From the NCBI RefSeq assembly GCF_003710985.1, contig NZ_RHHT01000002.1, positions 372,001 through 436,000 of the forward strand: a DNA stretch of 64,000 bases, given 5' to 3'. The notes under the pieces are model-generated. The model did no database searches. It worked only from the letters and a program-made list of their open reading frames with translations, and was not told where the DNA came from. Made by a program: the position numbers and the translations under genes. Shown here in pieces: positions 8,516-17,536 of this stretch. Position 1 is the stretch's first letter. Every line of letters starts with the position of its first letter. The stretch comes from Brevibacillus panacihumi. GTDB lineage: Bacteria > Bacillota > Bacilli > Brevibacillales > Brevibacillaceae.

Positions 8516-8544
8516 GAATAAAATTGAGCGATTCAAGCAACCTA
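8516..8544 (+). promoter_or_regulatory. Candidate SigG/SigF promoter of gpr
   Basis: GAATA (8516-8520), a 17-base spacer and CAACCTA (8538-8544) match the forespore consensus GHATR/CATnnTA with one mismatch. Bacillus gpr is known to be forespore-expressed. The predicted start near 8551 leaves room for the ribosome site used by ATG 8583 but not for a start at 8559. Confidence 0.4.
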
Positions 8545-8582
8545 GTAGCAGGAACAAAATGGAGAAGGGGGCAGATGAGAAA

Positions 8583-9683
8583 ATGGAACATGATATCGAT
8601 CTGTCAGGCTATTCGATACGAACTGATCTCGCAGTGGAAGCGCACGAGCTGGCAAGGCAGCACAATGAGAGCGACATTCCCGGGGTATGGCTGCAGGCAG
8701 ACAACAGCGAGCCAGGCATACTCGTCACCCGTTTGCATGTTCAGACGGAAGAAGCGGGCAAAACGCTGGGAAAGCTGCCAGGCCGCTATTTGACCATTGA
8801 AGTGCCCAAGCTGCGCAACAACGATACGAGCGTAGAGGAGCAAGTCACACGGCGTTTCACTGTCGAGTTCGGGCGCTTTTTAAAAGAGCTGGGCATTACC
8901 GAAGAACACAAGGCATTGGTCGTAGGGCTGGGCAACTGGAATGTCACACCGGATGCGCTCGGTCCGATGGTGGTCGAGAACCTGTTGGTGACCCGACATC
9001 TGTATACGATCGCTCCTGAGACCGTAGGGGATGGTTACCGTCCCGTGAGCGCCCTCTCGCCAGGGGTGTTGGGGATCACCGGGATTGAGACCAGCGAGAT
9101 CGTGTTTGGCGTTGTGGAAAAGAGCAAGCCGGACTTCGTCATCTGCGTGGATGCGCTCGCCTCACGTGCCCTGCATCGCGTCAACACGACCATCCAGATA
9201 TCCGACACCGGCATTCATCCGGGTTCGGGGGTCGGCAACAAACGCAAGGCCATCGATCAAGAGACATTGGGCATTCCCGTGATCGCGATCGGGGTCCCGA
9301 CTGTCGTATTTGCCTCCACGATCGTCAACGACGCCATCACCTACCTGCTCGGTCATTTTGGACAATCCATGGCGGAAAGCAAACGCGCCTTCAACAAGCT
9401 GTCGATGAGTACATTGCCGGAGCGCAAGGAGCCATACACAGAGGAGGACTTGCCTGACATGGAATCGCGCAAGACCTTCATGGGGCTGGTAGGCTCCCTG
9501 CCGGAAGAAGAGAAAAGACAATTGATTCACGAGGTGCTTCGTCCCCTCGGACAGGATCTGATCGTCACCCCGAAAGAAGTGGATGATTTCATCGAAGGCG
9601 TGTCCAATGTGATTGCTACAGGGTTGAACCGCTCGTTGCACCGTGCCGTAGATGAGGAAAACAGCGCCGCCTACACCCACTAG
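8583..9683 (+). CDS. gpr: Germination protease GPR
   Basis: Aspartic-type endoprotease (family A25) that begins degradation of small acid-soluble spore proteins when a spore germinates. It is made as a zymogen that removes its own N-terminus. The 366 residues carry the typical [11 protein letters not shown] start, [36 protein letters not shown] and [13 protein letters not shown]. The ATG at 8583 has AAGGGGG about 12 bases upstream and gives the same N-terminal length as Bacillus GPR; an in-frame ATG at 8559 is the alternative. The next gene, spoIIP, is also sporulation-specific. Confidence 0.95.
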   Translation: MEHDIDLSGYSIRTDLAVEAHELARQHNESDIPGVWLQADNSEPGILVTRLHVQTEEAGKTLGKLPGRYLTIEVPKLRNNDTSVEEQVTRRFTVEFGRFLKELGITEEHKALVVGLGNWNVTPDALGPMVVENLLVTRHLYTIAPETVGDGYRPVSALSPGVLGITGIETSEIVFGVVEKSKPDFVICVDALASRALHRVNTTIQISDTGIHPGSGVGNKRKAIDQETLGIPVIAIGVPTVVFASTIVNDAITYLLGHFGQSMAESKRAFNKLSMSTLPERKEPYTEEDLPDMESRKTFMGLVGSLPEEEKRQLIHEVLRPLGQDLIVTPKEVDDFIEGVSNVIATGLNRSLHRAVDEENSAAYTH

Positions 9684-9831
9684 GCATCCTATTGAATAGG
9701 GTGAGTGGTGCGAGAGAGAAAAGCTAGAAAGGGGTTCTATCGTCTCTATGACCCTCATAGGCTAAAGCATAGACAAGCGTGAGAGCAGGCTGCGATCCGC
9801 TGTCAAAGCTACAGCCAGAGGAGTGAGACAG

Positions 9832-11025
9832 ATGGCTGCCCTCATACAGCGCCAGTTTGTAGTCCTTTCGTTTATGACCGCCTTTTTGTTCTTGCTGACA
9901 GGCGTGCTGTCCTTTAGCAACAATCGGCTCATGATTGCCTCTACTACGGTTCAACAGGCCGCTTCGCAGATCTCCAGCCTTGCCTTGTTGACGTGGATGG
10001 GACGTGAAATCCCGACATTGAACGAAACCGTGCAAGGAGATCAAGCGCCCAACAGTGTGACGGGCTTCCTGTTTCAACTGGCTACGAGCATCCATCCCGG
10101 CGATCTGCGCAGCTTGCTTGGAAGAGAGCTGCCCGGGATGATGACCATGGATGATGCGCGTTATATCGTAGAAGGAAAAGGCGCAAGATTAGCCGACTTG
10201 TACGTGGAATATCCTCCTCATCCCAAGCAGGTGATCGATGCCCAGGCATCCGATCCACCGCAATCAAAGGTTGACGAACCTGACACCGAAACCGCCCAAC
10301 CTGAGGTCAAACCAGAAGAACCAAAAAATAAGCCGGGGACGATTCCCAATCCTTCCGACAAGAAAGTCGTATTTGTCTACACCTCCCACAACAGGGAATC
10401 GTGGGTCAGCGAGACGAAGTACGTCGGGTCTTCCCTGGATCATCCGACCCGCAATATAACCCTGGTTAGCAAACACCTCTCCGATGCGTTGAACGAGCGC
10501 GGCGTAGGATCAGAGGTAAACACCGATGACATCTACCAGCAACTGCTGGACAAGAAAATGAATTACGCCCTTTCCTACGCCCAGTCCCTCCAGGTAGTGA
10601 AGGCAGCCGCCCAGGAGAATCGGGAACTGAAATACTTTTTCGACCTGCATCGGGATACAGCCCCCCGGGAACAAACGACGGCCACGATCAAAGGCAAAAA
10701 GTACGCGCGCGTGCTGTTCGTCATTGGAAAGCGCAACAAGAATCATCAGAAGAACGAAGCGTTTGCGACGGAGCTTCACAAGCTGTTGGAAGAAATGTAT
10801 CCGGAGCTCTCACGCGGCGTCATGGAAAAAGGCGATAAATCAGATCACGGCGAGTATAACCAGTCTATCTCTCCGGGTAGCCTGTTAATGGAAATAGGCG
10901 GCACCGAAAACACCTTGGAGGAGTGCTTGAATACGGCCGAAGCGTTGGCGGATGTATTCGCAGCCTATTTCTTCAAGGCGGAGAAAGTGGCCAATCCGGT
11001 GGCTGAAGAGCCTGCGAAGAGGTGA
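9832..11025 (+). CDS. spoIIP: Stage II sporulation protein P (amidase/endopeptidase)
   Basis: Peptidoglycan hydrolase of the engulfment machine, which works with SpoIID and SpoIIM in the mother cell. The 397 residues have an N-terminal membrane anchor (FVVLSFMTAFLFLLTGVLSF), a low-complexity linker rich in Pro, Glu and Lys (about 145-180), and the catalytic domain with VFVYTSHNRESW, FDLHRDTAP, SDHGEYNQSISPGSLLMEIG and a closing amphipathic helix. I chose ATG 9832 because AGAGGAG (9817-9823) lies 8 bases upstream; a GTG at 9823 overlaps that site. The 148 bases before it contain no gene. Confidence 0.94.
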   Translation: MAALIQRQFVVLSFMTAFLFLLTGVLSFSNNRLMIASTTVQQAASQISSLALLTWMGREIPTLNETVQGDQAPNSVTGFLFQLATSIHPGDLRSLLGRELPGMMTMDDARYIVEGKGARLADLYVEYPPHPKQVIDAQASDPPQSKVDEPDTETAQPEVKPEEPKNKPGTIPNPSDKKVVFVYTSHNRESWVSETKYVGSSLDHPTRNITLVSKHLSDALNERGVGSEVNTDDIYQQLLDKKMNYALSYAQSLQVVKAAAQENRELKYFFDLHRDTAPREQTTATIKGKKYARVLFVIGKRNKNHQKNEAFATELHKLLEEMYPELSRGVMEKGDKSDHGEYNQSISPGSLLMEIGGTENTLEECLNTAEALADVFAAYFFKAEKVANPVAEEPAKR

Positions 11026-11033
11026 CTGGAGAC

Positions 11034-11342
11034 ATGAATGTGACATTCAAACTGGCCGGAATGCTGGTAATTCTGTTGATTGGCGTAGTGCTGGGCTTGC
11101 AAACAGCAGAGAGAGGAATCGCCAAAGTAAGCGGTGTACCGCAGCAGCAACCGCAAACCTTCTATATTAAACAAGTAGACAAAGGGCAAATGGAGATTGC
11201 CGTAATGGGGAAAAATGTTCAGACCGCTTCTCCCGATCAAATGGTCAATTACGTCAGCAACATGGGCGTGACGTTGGGAGGGTCTGTCAAAAACGGAGCG
11301 AAGGTGTTTGTAGAGTGGGTAGGAGCCTTCTTTGAACCATAA
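11034..11342 (+). CDS. yqxA: YqxA family membrane protein (DUF3679)
   Basis: Small protein of 102 residues with one N-terminal membrane helix (LAGMLVILLIGVVLGLQTAE) and an outside domain. It lies directly behind spoIIP, as yqxA does in Bacillus, where it is thought to belong to the SigE regulon. The function is unknown. An in-frame GTG at 11022 overlaps the spoIIP stop and could be an alternative start. An intrinsic terminator follows. Confidence 0.8.
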   Translation: MNVTFKLAGMLVILLIGVVLGLQTAERGIAKVSGVPQQQPQTFYIKQVDKGQMEIAVMGKNVQTASPDQMVNYVSNMGVTLGGSVKNGAKVFVEWVGAFFEP

Positions 11343-11393
11343 AACTGGTTTACCGCTAAAATGGTTGTTAGGGAGAATGGCATAGAGACGAAA

Positions 11394-11415
11394 GGCCTGC
11401 TGCGGCAGGTCTTTT
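11394..11415 (+). terminator. Intrinsic terminator after yqxA
   Basis: GGCCTGC/GCAGGTC, 7 pairs with one wobble, loop TGCG, then CTTTT. Confidence 0.65.
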
Positions 11416-11539
11416 CCATTTGGAATATCGTGGAAAACCTTTCCTGATCGATCAACAGCAGGGAACACGTCCACGAAAAGCGTCCACATGCAAATTAACG
11501 GAAAATTTATAAAAAAAATATTAATGAGAAATTTAATTA

Positions 11540-11568
11540 TTGCCAAAATATAGAACAGATGGCATAAT
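11540..11568 (+). promoter_or_regulatory. SigA-type promoter of the opp operon
   Basis: TTGCCA (11540-11545), a 17-base spacer and CATAAT (11563-11568), within an AT-rich stretch (11505-11585) ahead of oppD. Binding sites for regulators such as CodY may lie here but I cannot assign one. Confidence 0.6.
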
Positions 11569-11621
11569 GTCAGTAAATATTTGTGATTGACAACAATATA
11601 ACGATGAAAGAGGTGCGCCGA

Positions 11622-12590
11622 GTGTCACAGCCAGTGCTTCAGATCGAAAACCTGCAAACGCACTTCTTCACGGACCGTGGTCAGGTTCCCGCAGTAGATG
11701 GTGTTTCGATCACGGTACATAAAGGTGAAGTAGTGGGCATCGTAGGCGAGTCGGGTTGCGGGAAAAGTGTAACCTCCTTATCCATCATGAAACTGGTTCC
11801 GAATCCTCCCGGAAAGATCGTGGGGGGAGCGATTCGTTTTAAAGGAGAAGACCTCGTCTTGGCCAGTGAAAAACGGATGCGCGAGATTCGAGGCAATGAA
11901 ATCGCAATGATTTTCCAGGAGCCAATGACCTCGCTCAATCCCGTATTCACCATCGGCGATCAGATCGGTGAAGCAATCCGCTTACATACGAAAACTAGCA
12001 AAAAAGAAGCGCGGCAAAAATCAATAGAAATGTTGAAAAAGGTAGGAATCCCCCGCGCCGAAGCCATCGTGGACGAATACCCTCATCAGTTGTCAGGCGG
12101 GATGCGTCAGCGCGTGATGATTGCCATGGCGATGGCCTGCAATCCAGAATTGCTGATCGCGGACGAGCCTACGACCGCCTTGGATGTGACCATACAAGCG
12201 CAGATCCTCGATTTGATGCGACAGCTGAACCAGGAAGCCGATACCGCTGTTTTATTGATTACGCATGATCTCGGAGTCGTTGCGCAAATGTGCCACCGCG
12301 TCGTGGTCATGTATGCAGGCAATGTGATAGAGGAAGGCGACGTGCGGACCATTTTAAAGAATCCCAAGCACCCCTACACGATTGGTCTGCTGAATTCGCT
12401 GCCGAAGCTGGAAGAATCCCAGGAACGGCTGTACTCCATTCCGGGCAATGTGCCGATTCCTGGCTCGCTGACTGCCGGCTGCCGTTTTGCGCCGCGCTGC
12501 GAACAGGCGATGGACCGCTGCCGTCAAGAAATGCCGGAGCTGATTCCTGTGGAAGAGAACCATCGCTCCCGTTGCTGGCTGAGCATCTAA
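11622..12590 (+). CDS. oppD: Oligopeptide ABC transporter ATP-binding protein (OppD/DppD type)
   Basis: One of two ATPases that drive peptide import. The 322 residues show Walker A (GESGCGKS), Q-loop, signature LSGGMRQR, Walker B (LLIADEP) and the C-terminal oligopeptide-transporter extension with [13 protein letters not shown], seen only in this ABC subfamily. GTG 11622 is preferred because GAAAGAGGTG ends 7 bases before it; upstream in-frame ATG 11604 and GTG 11583 lack such a site. It is the first gene of an order D-F-A-B-C operon. Whether the substrate is an oligopeptide, dipeptide or glutathione cannot be told from the ATPase. Confidence 0.9.
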   Translation: MSQPVLQIENLQTHFFTDRGQVPAVDGVSITVHKGEVVGIVGESGCGKSVTSLSIMKLVPNPPGKIVGGAIRFKGEDLVLASEKRMREIRGNEIAMIFQEPMTSLNPVFTIGDQIGEAIRLHTKTSKKEARQKSIEMLKKVGIPRAEAIVDEYPHQLSGGMRQRVMIAMAMACNPELLIADEPTTALDVTIQAQILDLMRQLNQEADTAVLLITHDLGVVAQMCHRVVVMYAGNVIEEGDVRTILKNPKHPYTIGLLNSLPKLEESQERLYSIPGNVPIPGSLTAGCRFAPRCEQAMDRCRQEMPELIPVEENHRSRCWLSI

Positions 12591-12608
12591 CCCGAAAGGA
12601 GCATGCAG

Positions 12609-13583
12609 GTGACTGAAGAACTTCTGGTAGTTTCCAATCTGAAAAAATACTATCCCATCACAGGCGGTGTTCTTGGTGGGGAAATTGGAACGGTCAAGGC
12701 AGTGGACGATATTTCGTTTTCCGTCAAACGCGGGGAGACGCTCGGTTTGGTAGGGGAGAGCGGCTGCGGCAAATCGACGACGGGCCGTTCCTTGCTCCGC
12801 TTGATCGAGCCGACTTCAGGAGAAATTCGCTTTGATGGCGTCGATGTCATGAAGTTGAAGCATGAAGACCTGCGCAAAATAAGGCGTGACATGCAGATCG
12901 TTTTCCAGGATCCGTTCGCATCGCTCAATCCTCGTCACAATGTTGAGAAGATTCTGGAAGAACCGTTGATCGTACATAAAATCGGTACCCCGGCTGAACG
13001 GAAAAAAAGGGTGGCCAAGATGCTGGAGGTCGTCGGTCTCAGCAGTTATCACGCCAGACGGTATCCGCATCAATTCAGCGGCGGCCAGCGTCAGCGGATC
13101 GGCATCGCCCGGGCGTTAATGCTGAACCCGAAATTGATCGTTGCAGACGAGCCGGTCTCGGCGCTTGATGTCTCCATCCAGTCTCAAGTGCTCAATCTCA
13201 TGCAGGACCTGCAGAAGGAAATGGGGTTGACGTACCTCTTCATTGCCCATGACTTGAGTGTGGTTCGCCATATCAGTGACCGAGTAGGAGTCATGTACCT
13301 CGGACGGATCGTCGAACTGACCACGAGCAATCAGCTGTACACCAACCCGCTGCACCCTTATACCCAGGCATTGTTGTCTGCAGTACCCACGCCAGATCCG
13401 GACGTCGTGCGGGAGCGCATCATATTGGAAGGAGATGTGCCAAGTCCAGCCAATCCTCCCGGCGGCTGCACCTTCCACACGCGTTGTCCCAAGGCAAAAG
13501 AAGAATGCAAAACCGTTCGTCCCCAGTTTCAGGAGGTCGAGCTAGGTCATTTCGTGGCCTGCCATTTATACAGCCAGGCGTAA
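12609..13583 (+). CDS. oppF: Oligopeptide ABC transporter ATP-binding protein (OppF/DppF type)
   Basis: Second ATPase of the importer, pairing with OppD. The 324 residues contain Walker A (GESGCGKST), signature FSGGQRQR, Walker B (LIVADEP), and the C-terminal [17 protein letters not shown] motif of the family. The GTG at 12609 is preferred, with AAAGGAG (12595-12601) at a proper 7-base distance; an ATG at 12603 is only one base from that site. The gap to oppD is 18 bases, so the two are certainly co-transcribed. Confidence 0.9.
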   Translation: MTEELLVVSNLKKYYPITGGVLGGEIGTVKAVDDISFSVKRGETLGLVGESGCGKSTTGRSLLRLIEPTSGEIRFDGVDVMKLKHEDLRKIRRDMQIVFQDPFASLNPRHNVEKILEEPLIVHKIGTPAERKKRVAKMLEVVGLSSYHARRYPHQFSGGQRQRIGIARALMLNPKLIVADEPVSALDVSIQSQVLNLMQDLQKEMGLTYLFIAHDLSVVRHISDRVGVMYLGRIVELTTSNQLYTNPLHPYTQALLSAVPTPDPDVVRERIILEGDVPSPANPPGGCTFHTRCPKAKEECKTVRPQFQEVELGHFVACHLYSQA

Positions 13584-13706
13584 ACATCGACAGAAGCACA
13601 ATCAACTATCCCGCAACCTTTCAAAGGGGGGATGCGAAGCAGAGTCGATAAGATCCAGAACCTTTATGTGCAAGCGGTAAACAAGGAAAAGAGGGGGATT
13701 CAAGTC

Positions 13707-15368
13707 ATGAAGAAACGAATTCTTTCGGCGACCATGACCAGCTTGCTGGCGATTTCGATGCTGCTTGCGGGCTGCTCTCAAACCACGCAAGCTCCGCCGA
13801 CTGAGCCTGCCAAGACGGAGCAGCCAGCGCCAACGCCAGCGCCGGAGCCCGCCAAAAACGAACCGAAACAACTAATCGTGGGCCGCGGGGGAGACTCTCC
13901 TGGACTCGATCCGATCAGAGAGACAGACGGTGAATCGTTCAGGGTTACCGAAAATATTTTCGACACCTTAGTAGGCTACGAAGAGGAAAGCACAAAAGTA
14001 GTTCCTTCCTTGGCTGAGAAATGGGAGATTTCAGAAGATGGCCTTACGTATACCTTCACTCTGCGCCAGGGCGTCAAGTTCCACGATGGCACCGATTTCA
14101 ATGCCGAGGCAGTCAAATGGAACTTTGAACGCTGGATGGATAAGAGCAATCCTTTCCACAACCAGGACGGTTACTACTATTACAATGACATGTTTGGCGG
14201 CTACAAAGGCGATCCCAATCACGTCATCAAATCCGTAGAGGCGGTAGATCCGAATACAGTCAAGTTTACCTTGAATTATCCATTGGCTCCGTTTATCCAG
14301 AACCTGGGAATGTCTCCTTTTGCAATCGCATCTCCAGCAGCGGTTCAAGCAGCAGGAGCAGAAGGCTTTACCGAAAAACCGGTGGGTACGGGTCCATTCA
14401 AGTTTAAAGAGTGGAAGCGCAACGATACCATCACGCTTGAAAAGAATCCAGACTATTGGAACAAGGGATACCCGAAAGTGGACACCCTCGTGTTCAAATC
14501 CATTCCTGAAAACACGGCACGCTTGACAGCGCTGATCAACGGCGAGATCGACCTGATGGACGGCCTGAACCCCGATGATGCGGAAACGGTGAAATCGAAC
14601 AGTGAACTGCAGCTCATCCTTCGTCCGTCGAACAACGTCGGCTATATCGGATTCAACGTGGAGAAACAGCCGTTTGACAATCCGAAGGTGCGCGAGGCCA
14701 TTGCCTATGCGATCAACAAGCCTGCTATCGTGGAAGCCTTCTTTGCAGGATTGGGCCAACCTGCCGTCAATCCAATGCCGCCGACTCTCTGGGGACACAA
14801 CGACAGCATCAAGGACCGCGAGTATAATCTGGAAAAAGCCAAGCAGCTGTTGGCTGAAGCCGGTTTCCCCAATGGCTTTAAAACGCAGTTCTGGGCGATG
14901 CCAGTACCGCGGCCTTACATGCCGGATGGTGTGAAAATTGCCGAAGCCATTCAACAGGACCTCAAGCAAATCGGAATTGAAACGGAAATTGTGACAATGG
15001 AATGGGCGACTTATCTGGAGAAAACGAGAATTGGTGAGCAAACCATGTTCATGCTCGGTTGGACCGGGGACAATGGAGACCCTGACAACTTCCTCGCCAC
15101 ACTCTTGGATAAGAATAATATCGATGGAAACAACAATACTCGCTGGGCAAACGATGAGGCTTCCCAGCTCATGATGAAAGCCAAGCAGGCGAATACGCAG
15201 GCAGAGCGCGAGCAGCTTTACAAGCAAGTGCAGGAGATTATTTTCAAGGAAGTGCCAATGGTTCCGCTGGCGCACTCCACACCTGCGCTGGCTGCAAGTG
15301 CCAATGTTGTCGACTACAAACCGCATCCAAAAGGCTCTGAAAGTTTGGAGAAAGTAGATATCAAATAA
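13707..15368 (+). CDS. oppA: Peptide ABC transporter substrate-binding lipoprotein
   Basis: Extracellular peptide-binding lipoprotein (SBP_bac_5 family). The 553 residues start with a lipoprotein signal peptide (MKKRILSATMTSLLAISML) ending in the lipobox LLAGC, then a Pro/Ala/Glu linker, and the binding domain with SLAEKWEISEDGLTYTFTLR, KFHDGTDFNAEAVKWNFERW and GTGPFKFKEW. The ATG at 13707 follows AGAGGGGG by 9 bases; an in-frame ATG at 13632 would put 25 residues in front of the signal peptide and is rejected. A strong terminator after it should raise its expression over oppB and oppC. Confidence 0.92.
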   Translation: MKKRILSATMTSLLAISMLLAGCSQTTQAPPTEPAKTEQPAPTPAPEPAKNEPKQLIVGRGGDSPGLDPIRETDGESFRVTENIFDTLVGYEEESTKVVPSLAEKWEISEDGLTYTFTLRQGVKFHDGTDFNAEAVKWNFERWMDKSNPFHNQDGYYYYNDMFGGYKGDPNHVIKSVEAVDPNTVKFTLNYPLAPFIQNLGMSPFAIASPAAVQAAGAEGFTEKPVGTGPFKFKEWKRNDTITLEKNPDYWNKGYPKVDTLVFKSIPENTARLTALINGEIDLMDGLNPDDAETVKSNSELQLILRPSNNVGYIGFNVEKQPFDNPKVREAIAYAINKPAIVEAFFAGLGQPAVNPMPPTLWGHNDSIKDREYNLEKAKQLLAEAGFPNGFKTQFWAMPVPRPYMPDGVKIAEAIQQDLKQIGIETEIVTMEWATYLEKTRIGEQTMFMLGWTGDNGDPDNFLATLLDKNNIDGNNNTRWANDEASQLMMKAKQANTQAEREQLYKQVQEIIFKEVPMVPLAHSTPALAASANVVDYKPHPKGSESLEKVDIK

Positions 15369-15395
15369 TCCTCTCCACAAGGATCAAACGATTGC

Positions 15396-15430
15396 AAAGG
15401 GTAAGAGGAGCCCCTTCTTCTTACCCTTTT
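15396..15430 (+). terminator. Strong hairpin between oppA and oppB (partial terminator)
   Basis: A 14-bp stem (15396-15409 with 15416-15429, one wobble) followed by TTTTTT. It lies inside the operon, so it most likely sets the ratio of binding protein to permease. Confidence 0.85.
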
Positions 15431-15501
15431 TTCTTCGTGCAACCACTGCCCCGCCATGAAGTTTTGACGGAGCCAGGTTTTCAAATCAGGAAAGCGAGGA
15501 G

Positions 15502-16512
15502 ATGGCATTGCTATCCTACAGCATCCGAAGAATTCTAATGCTCATTCCCGTCCTACTGGGCATGTCCATCGTCGTTTTTTCAATAATTCGGGCTATACCG
15601 GGCGATCCGGCATTAACCATTCTGGGTGAGAAAGCAAGTGCCAAAGCAATTGCTGACTTGCGAGAAGTGCTTGGCTTAAACAATCCTTGGTACATACAGT
15701 ATTTTGATTATTTGAAGCAAATCATTACAGGTGATCTTGGCGTATCGCTCCACACGGGAGCTAGCATTGCAAAAGAAATTGGTCCTTATTTGGCGGCTAC
15801 GACAGAACTGACGATTTTCAGCATGTGTTTTGCTGTCTTTATTGGTGTAAACGCTGGCATTATCTCTGCGTGGAAGCAAAATTCATGGTTCGATTACACC
15901 GCTATGCTGATTGCATTAATTGGCGTCTCCATGCCGATTTTTTGGCTGGGTCTGATGGAGCAATGGTTTTTTGCGCAAGAGTTGAAATGGCTGCCATCAG
16001 TTGGTCGTGACAATCCGCGTGATCCGGTACAGGCGATTACGCACTTTTATATAGTAGATACCATATTGGCAGGACGGTGGGACCAATTCCGGGATGTAGT
16101 GGAGCACTTGATTCTCCCCGGAATCGCTCTTGGTACCATCCCGATGGCTATTATTGCACGCATCACTCGCTCCAGCATGCTGGAAGTCATGCGTGCCGAT
16201 TATGTACGCACGGCTAGAGCAAAAGGGATGGCTCAATTCGGCGTAGTGTACAAGCATGCTTTGAAAAATGCGATGATTCCTGTACTTACCGTAATCGGTT
16301 TGCAAACGGGTCTTTTGCTCGGTGGCGCGGTCTTGACGGAGACAATCTTCGGATGGCCGGGTGTGGGAAGGTATATTTACACGGCGATCGGCAATCGCGA
16401 TTACCCGGTCATCCAATCGGGGATTCTCGTGATCGCGACCATCTTCGTCCTGATCAACTTGCTGGTCGACCTGCTGTACGCCTACATCGATCCACGGATC
16501 AAATACCGCTAA
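15502..16512 (+). CDS. oppB: Peptide ABC transporter permease (OppB/DppB type)
   Basis: Membrane subunit with six expected helices, 336 residues. It begins SYSIRRILMLIPVLLGMSIV and continues with FSIIRAIPGDPA, the family hallmark. The BPD_transp_1 domain includes the EAA loop region around TRSSMLEVMRADYVRTARAKG, which contacts the ATPases. The ATG is preceded by AGCGAGGAG. The first ~800 bases are visibly more AT-rich than the neighbouring genes oppF and oppC. Confidence 0.92.
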   Translation: MALLSYSIRRILMLIPVLLGMSIVVFSIIRAIPGDPALTILGEKASAKAIADLREVLGLNNPWYIQYFDYLKQIITGDLGVSLHTGASIAKEIGPYLAATTELTIFSMCFAVFIGVNAGIISAWKQNSWFDYTAMLIALIGVSMPIFWLGLMEQWFFAQELKWLPSVGRDNPRDPVQAITHFYIVDTILAGRWDQFRDVVEHLILPGIALGTIPMAIIARITRSSMLEVMRADYVRTARAKGMAQFGVVYKHALKNAMIPVLTVIGLQTGLLLGGAVLTETIFGWPGVGRYIYTAIGNRDYPVIQSGILVIATIFVLINLLVDLLYAYIDPRIKYR

Positions 16513-16527
16513 GGAGGTTCGTCAGAT

Positions 16528-17421
16528 ATGGCAGAAGTAAATGTGCAGACGTATCCGGTAAAGCAGGCAGACGAACAGGTCATCTCTCCTTGGCGGGAAG
16601 CGTGGAGAACACTGCGCAAGAACAAGCTCGCGCTGGTGGGGATGGGAATCATTGGCTTTTTTGTGATCGTCGCTTTACTCGCTCCATGGATCGCCCCTTA
16701 CCCGTACGACGTGGGGGACCTGAAAATGAAAAACCAGCCTCCATCGGAACAGCACTTGTTAGGGACGGACTACAATGGACGTGATGTTCTGAGCCGCGTC
16801 ATTTACGGTGCGCGCATCTCCCTATGGGTAGGGACGTTTGCAGTGATCGGCTCAGTTGTGGCGGGAACGATCCTGGGGCTGTTGTCCGGCTATTATGGCC
16901 GCTGGGTAGACACCCTGATTTCGCGGCTCTTCGATATTATGCTCGCTTTTCCCAGCATTCTCCTGGCGATTGCGATCGTTGCCATTTTGGGCCCCTCGCT
17001 GCAAAATGCCCTGCTGGCCATCGCGATCGTGAATATCCCGACCTTTGGCCGATTGGTTCGCTCGCGTGTCCTCAGTCTCAAGGAAGAAGAATTTGTCATG
17101 GCGGCTCGCGCGATTGGCATGAAGGACAGCCGCATTCTCCTTCAGCATATCTTGCCGAACAGCATGGCTCCCATCATCGTGACGGGAACGCTTGGCATCG
17201 CGACAGCCATTATTGAAGCAGCAGCCTTGGGCTTTCTCGGCTTGGGGGCACAAGCACCCGAACCGGAGTGGGGCAAAATGCTCTCCGATTCGCGCCAGTA
17301 CATCCAGAAGGCTCCGTGGACGGTCATCTTCCCGGGTTTGTCCATCATGCTAACCGTTCTTGGATTCAACCTGATTGGAGACGGGCTGCGGGATGCGCTC
17401 GACCCGAGGATGAAAAATTAA
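16528..17421 (+). CDS. oppC: Peptide ABC transporter permease (OppC/DppC type)
   Basis: Second permease of the importer, 297 residues. The N-terminal OppC domain (WREAWRTLRKNKLALVGM) precedes a membrane helix, the LGTDYNGRDVLSRVIYGARI motif and a BPD_transp_1 domain with EEEFVMAARAIGMKDSRIL as the ATPase-contact loop. It starts 15 bases after oppB behind TAAGGAGG. An intrinsic terminator closes the operon. Confidence 0.93.
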   Translation: MAEVNVQTYPVKQADEQVISPWREAWRTLRKNKLALVGMGIIGFFVIVALLAPWIAPYPYDVGDLKMKNQPPSEQHLLGTDYNGRDVLSRVIYGARISLWVGTFAVIGSVVAGTILGLLSGYYGRWVDTLISRLFDIMLAFPSILLAIAIVAILGPSLQNALLAIAIVNIPTFGRLVRSRVLSLKEEEFVMAARAIGMKDSRILLQHILPNSMAPIIVTGTLGIATAIIEAAALGFLGLGAQAPEPEWGKMLSDSRQYIQKAPWTVIFPGLSIMLTVLGFNLIGDGLRDALDPRMKN

Positions 17422-17435
17422 CTGCCAACAAACCG

Positions 17436-17461
17436 AAGGAAGCTCACTCAGCTTCCTTTTT
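17436..17461 (+). terminator. Intrinsic terminator at the end of the opp operon
   Basis: AAGGAAGCT/AGCTTCCTT, 9 bp, loop CACTC, then a T run. Confidence 0.85.
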
Positions 17462-17536
17462 CGCTGAAACGCTTCTTTTTTTGCCAAGGAAATGGTATCC
17501 TCGCAATAGAATATTGATGAAAGCAAGGTGACGACA

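Noticed and set aside
9684-9831. Possible SigE promoter or small gene between gpr and spoIIP
   Set aside because: CATAGGCT and CATAGACA are only distant -10 matches with no suitable -35; no ORF with a ribosome site.
13632-13706. Upstream in-frame start of oppA
   Set aside because: Would bury the lipoprotein signal peptide 25 residues inside the protein.
14031-15380. A 449-codon open frame antisense to oppA
   Set aside because: No ribosome site, no family resemblance; overlaps a clear lipoprotein gene throughout.
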